Shown: positions 48,501-58,687 of the stretch, piece after piece | How the letters are laid out: every line of letters starts with the position of its first letter | Numbering within the stretch: position 1 is the stretch's first letter | NCBI GenBank assembly: GCA_039545315.1 | Contig: BCIM01000002.1 | Span: forward strand, 461,369-525,368 | Direction: 5' to 3' | DNA from: Kondoa malvinella | Lineage: Eukaryota > Basidiomycota > Agaricostilbomycetes > Agaricostilbales > Kondoaceae | Length of the DNA: 64,000 nucleotides | The notes under the pieces: model-generated | Told to the model about the DNA's origin: nothing | Databases searched by the model: none | Seen by the model: the letters and a program-made list of their open reading frames with translations, nothing else | Program-made: the position numbers and the translations under genes

Positions 48501-51098
48501 CGGTCGGGTCTGCTCCTTTCTGTTCTTCCGTGAGCAATTGACAGAGCGTCTTGATCATCTGGGATAGCTCGCCAGGGTTCTCATATCGCCCTCTTACAGT
48601 GGACTTGCGCAAGATGGCGTTGATGAGGTGGAAGCGAAGACAGAAGGAAATTGAAGGTAAAGAGAGTTGCTGACATAGGTATACAAGAGAGAGAGTGGTG
48701 ATAAGCGGCTTCGAGTGCGATGGATCTGCTTCTTCGAAATGCTGGCGGACTAGAGCATTTGCTATTCGGATACACACTGACACAGAGTAGACGGATTTGT
48801 GGTTGTAGGGTATTTGTTTCTGCTTCTCCTTCTCCGTCTTTGTTTGTCGCTTTTTTCTGGTTGTTGAATTTCCGGCAGGACTTGACTCTTCTTCATCTGG
48901 ATCATCAGCTTGCAACTCTTCTGTCGCCTCTGCCTCCGCCTGCGCATACGATTCTATATCCTCTAGATCCCCATCCGCAATATCTAATTCATCCGGAACG
49001 TCTGCTGCTCTGACCTTGCTCAATTTTGCCAAGCGCTGTTTCCGAAGCTGTGCGAAAGTTGCGACTTTTTCTTTGACTTGTCTTTCCGGTAGACTTGCAT
49101 TGAACTTGTGAGCTTGCTCGAAAGCCGCCTCATCCGCCTCATCGATGGTCTGTTGGTTCGCTTGCTGTTGCATCTTTGAGCGCTTCTTTCTCGGTCTTGC
49201 TCGTTCGATGCGTTCAGAGTACCACATAGGTGGAGGAAGCTCTTGTTTGCCTGGCTTGAGGTAGATTGGGCTTGACCGGCAGTAGGACTTTGCAGCCAGT
49301 TTCAGATGAGCGCCATAATCAGGTGACAGGGCGGAAATATCGACCTCGTCGAGATCCATATCATCTGCTGGTCTGTCTGCAGGTCTTTCGTCTAGATCCA
49401 TGTTAGATGTAAGGTTTGGATCCGAATCTGGATGGTTCAGCAAGGCTAGGAAGGGATTTTGAGCATTGGGGTAGGACGTCGGACGAGGAGGATTTGCAAA
49501 AGGGTATCGAAGATTCTGCCTAGACTTATTGGGAAGACCGACGGACGACATGATTGACTCTTCGAGTGCCTTGGCTCTAGCTGCTGCTGCTGCTAGATCT
49601 TCGTCTGATGCTCGGGTGTGACAAAGGTACTTCAAGCACAAAGCTCCCTCGAGAAACGTTCGATCAAAGTTTGGCCGATTGATGGATTCTTGCATCTGGT
49701 GATACATTGATCTTTGCTCATCGCGTCGCTTCTTGGGCAGACGCCGGATAACATCTTCACAGTGATCTTGAAAATTCTCTAGTGTCTCTTGAGGGTCATT
49801 CTATTGATTCGTGATCAGAGAGCGATCTAGAAAGCCAAATCAGAGCTTACGGAAGAGATCATATCCATCAAAGGCTCGAGCCGAGTCACGCCAAGTTGGG
49901 CAATGCCTTTCCCGCCCGTCACATCTTGGCCAGCGATCATCGCCCATTGCTGTGCCCTTCCCTCGGTCTCGGGCCACTCCGCTTGCGATTCAAGCAACTT
50001 TTTATCACAAAGCTCCCACTTCTCGCTAGACCTATTGACGTATCTGCGCTTTGGCTGGCGAAGAATGTATCGAAAGGATGTTGATCGTCTAAGGATAAGG
50101 AAATCGGAGTCGAAAGTGATCGCCACGGACGAATCAGCTGTAGCGAAGCCGAGGAAGATCTGTGCGTCTGAGTAGCGACAGCTGGAGAAGTCGCTTTCGT
50201 CAACTGACTTCACAAGTTTGATGGGTGCTCGAGATGATAGAAGATTGGCGTTTGCGTTGCGCCAGCTAGCATCAAAGGCGGTAGAGTCACTTGAGCAAGA
50301 AGAGGGTCGAGGTAGGCTTGCAGGCTGCTCGACGAAGACAGCTGTACCGGGTGGGAAAGAGTCCAGTATGGGAGCATTGCCCCTTGAGAGATCAAAGTCG
50401 GAAGAGGTGATTGCAAACGAATAGAAATGGATGACGTTGTCGGTGAAATCGCGATGAAGATTCCTGAGACGTCGATATAGACGCGAGATTTCTGCGGAAG
50501 AGTCGAACGCCGCTTGCTTGCTCATTCTGGACTTGCTTGATCTTGACTTGGGCGATTGGGCGGCCTGAAGTCGGTCAAGTTGAGATACAACTTCTTCAGC
50601 TTCCTCAAATGCCTTTTGAGCGAGACATCGTCCTTTCAATCGTGCAGATACACGGTCTTCGTGCGTTGCCAATTTGCCAGCGACAGAGGCGCTTGCTTCT
50701 CGATCGTCAAAGAAGAGGACAGTGTCTTGCGCGTTGCTTGAGCATTCTACGGCGACCGAGCAGACATAGTCGACAGTCTGAGCCTTGAGGTAGTCGTTGG
50801 CTGCTTTCACGGTTGCGAATTTCTTGCCCCTTCGAGCGCATAGTCGAGCGAAAGGGCCAACAAAAGTCAGACCTTTCTTTATTCTATCGCTTTCAGACCA
50901 GGCGATGTTGGTCACGTCGATCCGATAGTCTGTAAATGTATATCATGAGCCTCGGCTAAACATACTGAACATCAGCATACCACGCAATGGCACAGGCATA
51001 GAGGATGCCGCAGAGGTGATTGATTCATGGCGAGCGAGTATCTTGCCGACGCGTCCTGAGATCTTGGCGACATATCCCCATCCGCCTGACCAACCCAT
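45574..51098 (-). CDS. XPG/FEN1-like - Fanzor (TnpB-type RuvC) fusion protein
   Basis: Six exons (50981-51098, 49851-50929, 47749-49800, 46643-47701, 45839-46593, 45574-45784), joined by introns of 47-54 nt. They sum to 5,274 nt in one uninterrupted frame of about 1,757 residues. Residues about 1-400 resemble XPG N and I regions: RIDVTNIAW, TVLFFDDREAS (113-119), YSDAQIFLGFATADSS with ITFDSDFLIL (D313, D315), and a helix-turn GQDVTGGKGIAQLGVTRL. The usual first EAxxQ glutamate is absent. Basic and acidic linkers follow (about 400-700), then a helical Fanzor-like N-terminal region. The RuvC nuclease: IGNDAGHTF (D1465), FAIGADCG, LVKEGFSSQVCP (E1652), a CxxxxC...CxxC zinc ribbon (C1659, C1664, C1707, C1710) and YNRDTAAACNI (D1717). 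The alternative start is at 51137. Fanzor identity is strong; the XPG call is moderate. Confidence 0.83.
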
Positions 51099-51221
51099 AT
51101 GTTGTGTTGGAGAGGTAGCCGAGGGCAGGCGACGCAAAGAGGGGCTCGAGCTTCGGACAGCTCTCTTGACGGCTCAGAAAAGGAAGGTGTTTCGGGCCCA
51201 AAAAGGAGCGAGTGACAAAGC

Positions 51222-51262
51222 ACAGACGGTTAACGTCTTGCCCAACAGACGGTTAACGTCTT
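51222..51262. promoter_or_regulatory. Tandem 18-bp near-palindromic repeat upstream of the XPG-Fanzor gene
   Basis: Two identical copies of acagacggttaacgtctt at 51222-51239 and 51245-51262, 23 bp apart, 124 bp before the ATG at 51098. Each unit is close to a palindrome around gttaac. It could be a factor-binding site or a remnant of a transposon end. Confidence 0.6.
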
Positions 51263-52019
51263 AGAAGTTACGAGGACACGGAAGTGGAAATGTCCACAAA
51301 CGACACCGACAGCTCTCGCTGCCGACTGAGCAACGGTATCACCAGACGAGTGAGCTGGTCTCGAAAGTCTGAAGGGGTATCAAGGCAGCAGTCAACATTC
51401 GGGATCACAATAGCTTGCTTTCACGCATCAAAGTGATGTAGACATCCCCAGGTGCGCGCGGTCCATGCGGGAAGCTCTCCATCCTCATTTTGCTAAGTCT
51501 TGAACTCTTCACTGAACAGACTCGAAGCAGCTCGAGGGAACATGCAAGCATCTTTCCAATCGCTCAACCTTATACAGGACCTCTCTCTAATCAGGCGTTC
51601 CGCTGTAGCGAGTCATCGAGCCTGCCAGTGTTCATCATGATGCCCACCTAGGTCTTGCCAGCCTGGCCCAGATGCAATGCTCCTGGTCTATGCTACGTCT
51701 GTTTGTTGGTCACCTTGAGCTCCCAAAGGGCTCCCTTCCTCTCGCGAATCGCCGCCTATTTGTGTTCTTTGGGCAGTGCCCATGCTAGATGAACATGTTT
51801 ACCAACGCTCGAAGCCTTGCCATAGGCTGGCTGTACTGCTCTGTTGGCAGCTATGTTATACCCTTCAACGCGATCAAGCAGCAGATTCAATCCAAGTCGA
51901 TGCGAACGCTTCACATCTGTCGTCGCTCTACCCCATCATCAGCGGTCTAGTAGCCCTAGCTTACGCTCCAGATGGCCAGTGAGCTTCTATTCCATCGAAT
52001 CATGCGCGTGGTTGACGCG
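51263..52019. other. Intergenic
   Basis: About 760 bp between the repeat and the GID4-like sequence. No clear coding frame; short frames around 51776-52041 lack family motifs. Confidence 0.45.
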
Positions 52020-52650
52020 TTTGCAGCTGACTCTGCCGTAGGACTAGGATCGTGTTCTGCGACATTGCTGAGCCGGAGCGGGCAACCAAAATCTGGTCGT
52101 TGCAAGAGACGGTTGCGAATCTCGTAACTGAAGGTGGAATATGGCATTCTGGTTCACGTCTCGTCTGCTCGCATCAAGAAGCAAGGCGATATGCAGGTGT
52201 TGATCTACTTTGACGGAGAGATTATCGGTCGTGAGTGTATTCGCTAATTTCGCGAGCTAGTTACGGCATAGCTCATTTCTTGCAAAGGACATCACTCGCT
52301 GTTCCGAAAACCGCAGACAGTCATGACGGCTGAAGAGATCAAAGATACGACAACTCGATCAGAAATACTGGGCGCAGCTATCCTCGTTCAGCGGCGTTTA
52401 TTCAGAATCAATCAAGGAGAATGGCTACAATAGCGGGATGTTTGGCTATATTCTAATGAGGTGGAAGGAGAAGGCCTTCATAGGCGACGTGCATCCTCCT
52501 CGGACGAGTCCTTCTTTGCATCCGCATCACCTAGAAGACGATCGCTACCTCAACAAGCTCAGCGTTTATGCTCTGCGACGCCTACATCTGTCGACTATTC
52601 TCCTAGCTGCTCCACTTAAGTCGATCTCGCTCACGACAAACACCCCATGA
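52020..52650 (+). pseudogene. GID4/Vid24-like sequence, apparently disrupted
   Basis: Resembles the substrate receptor of the GID/CTLH ubiquitin ligase. Read on the plus strand: SRSGQPKSGR, then LKVEYG and SSARIKKQGDMQVLIYFDGEIIGR. After an intron (donor gtgagt, about 52210-52287) come HHSLF, then DQKYWAQLSSF and GYILMRWKEKAFIGD, in the order of the GID4 barrel. Two faults: an in-frame TAA inside KRRLRIS-LKVEYG (about 52127), and a frame change between HHSLF and DQKYW. The usual GASFxGFYY C-terminal strand is not clear. Either it is a pseudogene or very short introns remove both faults. Confidence 0.45.
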
Positions 52651-53246
52651 AGTCATTTTCCCTTCGACCGAAGCACCTACCACACACCTAGACAGCATGA
52701 AGGGAAACGTCAAGCTACCGTCAACCATCTTGCCTGACTACACCTCCTTGTGGAACTGCTTGTGCTTTCTAAGGGTCTCTTCGGTCTTGTAGGCCTTTGG
52801 ACAGTTGGCTATAGCAAACCACATTGGAGAAACTCAAGCGTTTCGGACAATCGCTGAAAGTTTCTGCTAGGGTGACCATCTCAGCAGAAGAAAGTTCTGT
52901 TGAGTGGAATTCCCGAATCAAGGGTTATTTCGCGAACACCAGCTTCAATGCTATGTGTAGTAGACAGCTGTGTAAAGGTAGAGTAACACTACTTCCGAGT
53001 GCCGAATCGCATGGGAAATCGAAATTATGCTTGACCGCGAACTGTCACTTCCGCTAGTCCTATCTCAGAAGAGGCAAACTGCCTCTATACCCTCATCTCG
53101 TCACTCTACAAGCATACGTGATACACAAAAGAGCTCGATCCTATTCCAGCCTGTCGAGCAGAATCAGGCTCTTTCGAACGCGTATTGTCAGACGTGTCTA
53201 ATTCGGCCACTGAATCCACCCACATTCCAAAACGCACGCAAACACC
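52651..53246. other. Intergenic
   Basis: About 600 bp without a supported gene. Presumably it holds the promoter of the following gene. Confidence 0.45.
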
Positions 53247-54901
53247 ATGTCTACACCAGTAGCCGACTTCCTGACTGTGTTTGATCAAGCTCGCTGTATC
53301 TGTCGAGGTGCCTTATCTCGCGACAGCTATATAGCAAAACTAATGGCTACGGTCGCTAGACTGTGGAGAGAGGCCTCTGGAGCTCATCATCAAGGACAAA
53401 GACGGTTTCCTATGCCGTGCGTCCATTCGCAGCTTCGATTTCGCGCTCATTCATTTGTAGCGCCTTGCTACGCGGTTTCTGTCGCGATGTCCAGCAGTCT
53501 GCAAAGCGTGTAAGCTCGAAACCTTGCACCATGACCTCCCTTATGCGCTTGAGCAGGCACTTGGGCGAAGTTGGTCGCGCAAAATTGCGAAACGCGATGC
53601 GTCGCCCGCAAGAGGCTCAGCTTGAAAACGCGCAGCACGTCAGTATCAAGTCTCAAATGCCTAGCCTAATGATCATGGCGACAAAGCTCAAGGACAATTG
53701 TTCCTCATTGAACATTGAACTCTATGCCAAAGTAAATTCGCAAGACAGGGAGAACCTGAAAGTCTTGATCAACCAATCCAGCACCACTGTCGTGCTCAAA
53801 TTACAAGATATGATTCTTGCCAACGCGGCCAATGTCTCGACTGATGATCTGCTTGTCAACTTTGCCAAAGTCATCACTATCCACCTTGGATCAATTCAGC
53901 TTGACCAGATGGCGTTTGGCGAAGCTGTGCTACACCTCGGAATCTTGAATGAATTAGTGAAACAGCGAGAAGCAGCTTCTTGGTTGACGTTAGTCCGGCC
54001 GTTACTCAGTCAAGAATGTATTCCCGTCTTCGAGCATTTCAAAAGTAAGTTGGAGGCGGTGTGCACGCTAGGCGAGACACAAATCGAGCAGCTTGCCGAC
54101 AATCAGACTTCTCATTGCGACCTAACATTAGCCTTGAACCTGTTGTTGGCTGGCATTCTGGCGGGCGTATCTGCTACTGGATCGACTCCAGCAGTCCCTT
54201 CATCAGCAGTTTCAACAGCAGTCGCCTCATCAGGAGCTTCAGCAGTCGTACCAGCCGCATCATTATCATTTGTGCCAGCGGATTCCTCGTCAACGATTCC
54301 AACTGATTCATCAGTAGCAGCCGATGGTACGTACTATCTTCTCACATTGATCTGTTGGCTAATTCTTTGACGCGATAGAGATCAAAGCCCTTGCCAAATT
54401 GGGAGGCGAAGCTTTGCTGGAAGCATTCAAGAATTCCAAGAACAAGGTCATTACCGGAAAGAGCATCAAAGACTTCCTCGCTGCAGAAAGCATTGGCGAA
54501 AAGACTGCAATCAAGGGCATTCCGCTCATAGTCGGCAAATATGGTCCAAAATCCGCAGCTCAGGATACAGTAACGCAAGCAGAGTCGCCTGCCAAAAGGA
54601 AGCGGCCGCGGCTTGACGAAGGGTGAGTTCTATGCATATGCATTCGCCAATGCTGATTCAGTTCTACCGATGCAAGACACAGCACACCGAGCGCTCAAGC
54701 AGAGGCTGACGATCAAGAAGAAATCGAGAATGACTTTGAGCAAGATGAAACTTATGCAGCAGAAAGACCCTTGTCGCCGTCGAAGCTTGGTCAAACTCAA
54801 AAGCGCGTTACTAGAGGATCGGTATGCTGTCTTTTCCAGCGAATGTATATGTACTTATGATTCTATAGACCTCATCTAAACCTCAACAGACGTCTGACTA
54901 G
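53247..54901 (+). CDS. Hypothetical protein, unrecognised
   Basis: Multi-exon gene of unknown function. The proposed start MSTPVADFLTVFDQAR at 53247 is uncertain; the long exon to about 54325 is better supported. It contains helical text (LMIMATKLKDNCSSLNIELY, VNFAKVITIHLGSIQLDQM, FGEAVLHLGILNELVKQ), then an Ala/Ser/Thr/Val/Pro-rich linker (about 54160-54325). After an intron comes IKALAKLGGEALLEAFKNSK and GKSIKDFLAAESIGEKTAIKG, then a basic patch SPAKRKRPRLDEG. The last exons add an acidic segment and end TSSKPQQTSD at 54901. The basic patch suggests a nuclear protein. I do not recognise a family. Confidence 0.5.
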
Positions 54902-55299
54902 TTATCGCACCTTGATGCCCAGCGCTTCTTTATGTGTGTATGTAGTATGGGATGTATTACTGCTTGTGGATTGTATGCCTTCGTGACAGACACAAGTAGA
55001 AACATTAAAGCGGAAAATATCCGAGATGCATGAGCCATCTACTCCAACAATACCGAGGACTGTCGCGTTAAGTTTCGATCTTGTCGTTGTCTGCCGCCTG
55101 ATGAGTATCTTTCGATGTGCTAACAGTAGCAAGGTATACCTCGCTAATCGCCATGCTGACGATGGTTTTAGACAGCCCCATAGCGGTCTAGGCCGCTTTG
55201 CAACCGGTAGAGGCTGGACGTGGTCGCAGGTGGACCAAATGGCATCCAGGTAAGCATCTATGCGACAGGGTTTTCTGCCTCTCGGACAACCATTCATAG

Positions 55300-55752
55300 C
55301 ATTCGCCTTACCATCTTGAATGTACGCACACGATCGAGTCGATGCTGAACGACCATGGTGTGAACGCGGCAGAAGACATCGGCGATTATGCCCTCTTAGA
55401 ACCAGCAGACTTACGACTGCTGAGAGCGAATCTGGTACATGGCGACAATCAGGAAGCCAGAGAAGCACAGCTCAAGATGTTCGAGCTTGAAATGGTCGTT
55501 ACTTCAGAAGAGGTGGACAAGAAAGTGAGTCTTCTTTTCAGACCATAGTCCAAATTTGGACTAATAGCAGCGTAGAGGTCCCGAAAGCTGAAGATTCGGC
55601 GGGAGATTGCGTCCGAAAAAGCAGCTCATGATGACAAAGTCAAGACAAGCAAAACGAAAGAGCGAAAGGTCGAGAAGGAAAAGAGGGAACGAGCAGCCAG
55701 GGTCGAGGAGCGCAACGCGAAGAAGGAGCATGCTGCCAGGGAAAGTGCCTGA
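55300..55752 (+). CDS. Hypothetical protein with basic coiled-coil C-terminus (5' part unresolved)
   Basis: Two exons joined in phase: HSPYHLECTHTIESMLNDHG...DYALLEPADLRLLRANLVHG...VTSEEVDKK (55300-55524), then RSRKLKIRREIASEKAAHDD and a long Lys/Glu/Arg coiled coil ending KKEHAARESA at 55752. One or more upstream exons must exist in about 55026-55253, because the exon opens without a Met after a good acceptor (catag). I could not fix their frame. Role unknown; no family recognised. Confidence 0.45.
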
Positions 55753-56542
55753 TAGTAAGCGTTGGGACAGTCATGATCATAGCTTGAAGCACGGATCCGC
55801 CAACGTTCTTGGACACGTGCAAGCCAGGCAATGAACACCATAGTAGATAGCAGTATTATACTACTCTGAGCTGGAAGGCGATTCTGAAGGTTCATTTGGT
55901 GCTGCGATCAAGAAGGCCTTGCGATCTCGAAGCCAATGTTGACTTTTTGTCGTCGATTCCCACCAGACTACTATCGACCTTCATGCCTGCCGAGTCGATG
56001 CATGAACAGTGGAGACTATAGATCGAGCATCTACGAGCGACCAAGCCGTGTCGCTGCATGATATCGTATAGCTAACAAATTTACGGCTGGAAGTGTGACA
56101 AGCCTTCTGGTGTTGCACACCTCGTGGAATGAAGCATAACAAGTACATTGCAGCTTGAGCTTTGCTGCTCTGGTCAGGCGAGGCCTCGATGCGCTTGCTC
56201 GTAACAAGCGTCGAGACGGACATCGGACGCACATAAAACAGGACTTAATGTCCACTTTCAAAAACGGACTTCGCTTTGCCCGCCGTGAACCTTTCTGTCA
56301 CCATCACCACGACCTCATTTGTTCAGCACGACGAACGACGGCTTCCTGTTCCCAACACTTTTCCTGTCATTTCTCTCTGCTTCAGCCCGCTAGCGACTGC
56401 TTCGATCGCAAAATAAACTTCATTGCACGTTGCCCGCGACCAAGTGAGAACGTTCGCTAGGCAACAAACAACTGCAACAGCTATACCAGCTCGCTCGCTT
56501 TCCTCCTGCGCCGCAACCTTGCAAGCGTCCAGCCTGGCTCCC
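55753..56542. other. Intergenic
   Basis: About 790 bp between two plus-strand genes. It includes the promoter and probable 5' UTR of the Ecl1-like gene. No supported ORF. Confidence 0.5.
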
Positions 56543-57821
56543 ATGATAGGCCACCAGCCAGTCTCGAATGCAAACACTGAAGAAGATTTACTTTTCGGCA
56601 ATTTCTGTCTGTTTTGCGGGAATGACTCGCTGCCAGAACAAGCCTACTGCTCTTCTATCTGTGAACTTCAGGTATGTACATCGGTTTAAAAGCTCAAGTA
56701 GTCAAAGCTCATTACTTGGACAATTAAAGGATCTGCAATCATCATCTGATCAAAAGTACATCGTGCCAGCTTTAACATCCGGAAGCACGTCAACGGGTAG
56801 TGGGAGCTCGATATGCTCGACTCCTCCTTCATCGCCTGAAAAATCGCCCGCTCAAGCCCTCGGAACGGTTGATGAATCGACGGCCGACATTAGCTCTTTC
56901 AACCTTCCGCCTTCGCTCCTGAAAGCAAAGCCGCTCCCTAGCAAGAACTTGCACTTCAATTACGGTTCGGCAGTAGGTTCGATCGCATCTTACACTAGGC
57001 TTGAACTTAAATTTGCTTATCAGACTACACCTGCTGATTTGTCTATCGACGACATTTCACCTCCTTCACCAGTTATGCTCGGCAAAACGTATGGCAAGAA
57101 GCTAACAAAGAGCAATTCCAATCAAGGCTCTTCGTGGGATGCCGGTTCGCCCACTACACCAACCGAAACACTGCTGCGTCTACAGCGGAATCAGTCTCAG
57201 CTCCCATCTGCACCGCGAAGAGAATCACGAGGTCTCATGTCACCTCAGCTCAAAGCGACTCAGCCATCAGACCTCAATTTCGCCAAGAAGACTGCCGTTC
57301 GGATCGCTCATTCAAACCTTTCTCCCGGCGCTCGAGCATGCGGCAAACCAGGCTGCGATTCACTACATCACCCAAACCCTGTTCCCCCAAAGTTTGACAC
57401 CCGTCGTCCTTCAGCGCCTGCTGTGCGGAATTTCAAAGTCGAGTTTTCGGATGAGGACGATGCGGATGCGGAATCATCTATTGTCATTCTCAGAGGAAGG
57501 AAGAATCGTCGGGTCAGGGATGGATCAGAAGTGCCTCGGTACGGAAAGAGGAGCGAAAGTGCGCATGCACTCGGTGGAGGAGTGTGCGATCGCTTCAAGC
57601 CGGACATTGGAAGTCATTCGAGTGGGCTAGACATGACGCCTCTGGACCTTGGAGAGAGCGCAGTGAGGAGCAGTGATGAGTCGGATGACGAACAAAAGTG
57701 CTCGAGGGGAAGAAGCTACAAGCAGGATGCGAGTGTTGGTGAACGTGGCAGGAGCAAGAAGAGGGAAGGTCCGGCTGCTGAGAGGAGATCCAGGAGTCGG
57801 CATAGGGAGTTCAGTCGGTGA
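56543..57821 (+). CDS. Ecl1-like zinc-binding protein with Ser-rich tail
   Basis: Start MIGHQPVSNANTEEDLLFG at 56543. The first exon carries FCLFCGNDSLPEQAYCSSIC, matching the short Cys motif (CxxCG...YCSxxC) of the fungal Ecl1 (extender of chronological lifespan) family. After one intron near 56670-56730 the rest is low-complexity Ser/Pro-rich (SGSTSTGSGSSICSTPPSSP), with an acidic patch SDEDDADAESS and an Arg/Ser-rich end RRSRSRHREFSR at 57821. Family Ecl1 proteins act as stress or nutrient regulators. The match rests only on the Cys motif and its N-terminal position. Confidence 0.65.
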
Positions 57822-58687
57822 TCAACAGGTGAGAAGCTTACGCCTAGGCAATGTGACCATTCTGACTGGTGCAATATTGCCACAGAATCAATCGTATCAC
57901 TCGTCTAGCGCTATGGCTGTGCATCTGTTCATCCATCTGTATCATCTGCTCTCCTCTCCCAAACACAGCATCAACGGTATATCCAAAGACTTTCAACAGC
58001 AGCAGAAAAAACACATCGCAAAATCGATACCCATTCAACATTGGCACCTCATACCAGCAATCTCAAGAAGTTCTCAAAAGAAGACGTGTACTATAGTCAT
58101 TCAAATCAATCAAAAGCAAAACCACTCATCTGCACCAAAATTCACCAAAAGAACATTTAGATGGACAGATCTATTTATTCGTGCTTCGAAAGTTCAAATG
58201 CTATTTGTTTCTTCGATCTGATCGACGACTGTTATACGCGAGCCGTTCTCTGCCCTCGGTCTCGCGTCTTCATCGATCTAATTTTCCCCCTTTATAAATG
58301 ACTCTAAACCTTTCCTTCTGCCTAGACATTAGACAACTTGATGTCGCCATCGTCTACTTATTGCTCTGCTCGAACGTGCTTCTGCCAGGGTGTTTGTTAG
58401 CCATTTCGTGCTCATTTTCCCTTTGTGTCGCCCATCGCTGATCGCCCCTCGACTCCCGGTGGCTCTTCTCCAAGGCCAGTCATCAGCCTCTAGCCAATAC
58501 AAATGGGTCATGTAGGTCCGTTTGCACTGAATTGTCAGGTCCAGCGATTGGTCCTTATACCTCCTTCTGTTCATAGTGACATATTCCATCGCTTGGCTGT
58601 CTGCTGGTAGGTGCTTCATGATATGCTGCTCTTCAGCTGCTGAAAGTACGCTGCAGGTATCTGTGGGTCAGTCCTCACAGGGTGGTT
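57822..58687. other. Intergenic
   Basis: About 870 bp. AT-richer near 57950-58200 with A-tracts, as in a 3' UTR and promoter. No supported gene. Confidence 0.45.

Noticed and set aside
45000..52000. Transposon terminal repeats or an IS607-type recombinase around the Fanzor gene
   Set aside because: None seen by eye. The neighbours are ordinary host genes, so a mobile element is not called.
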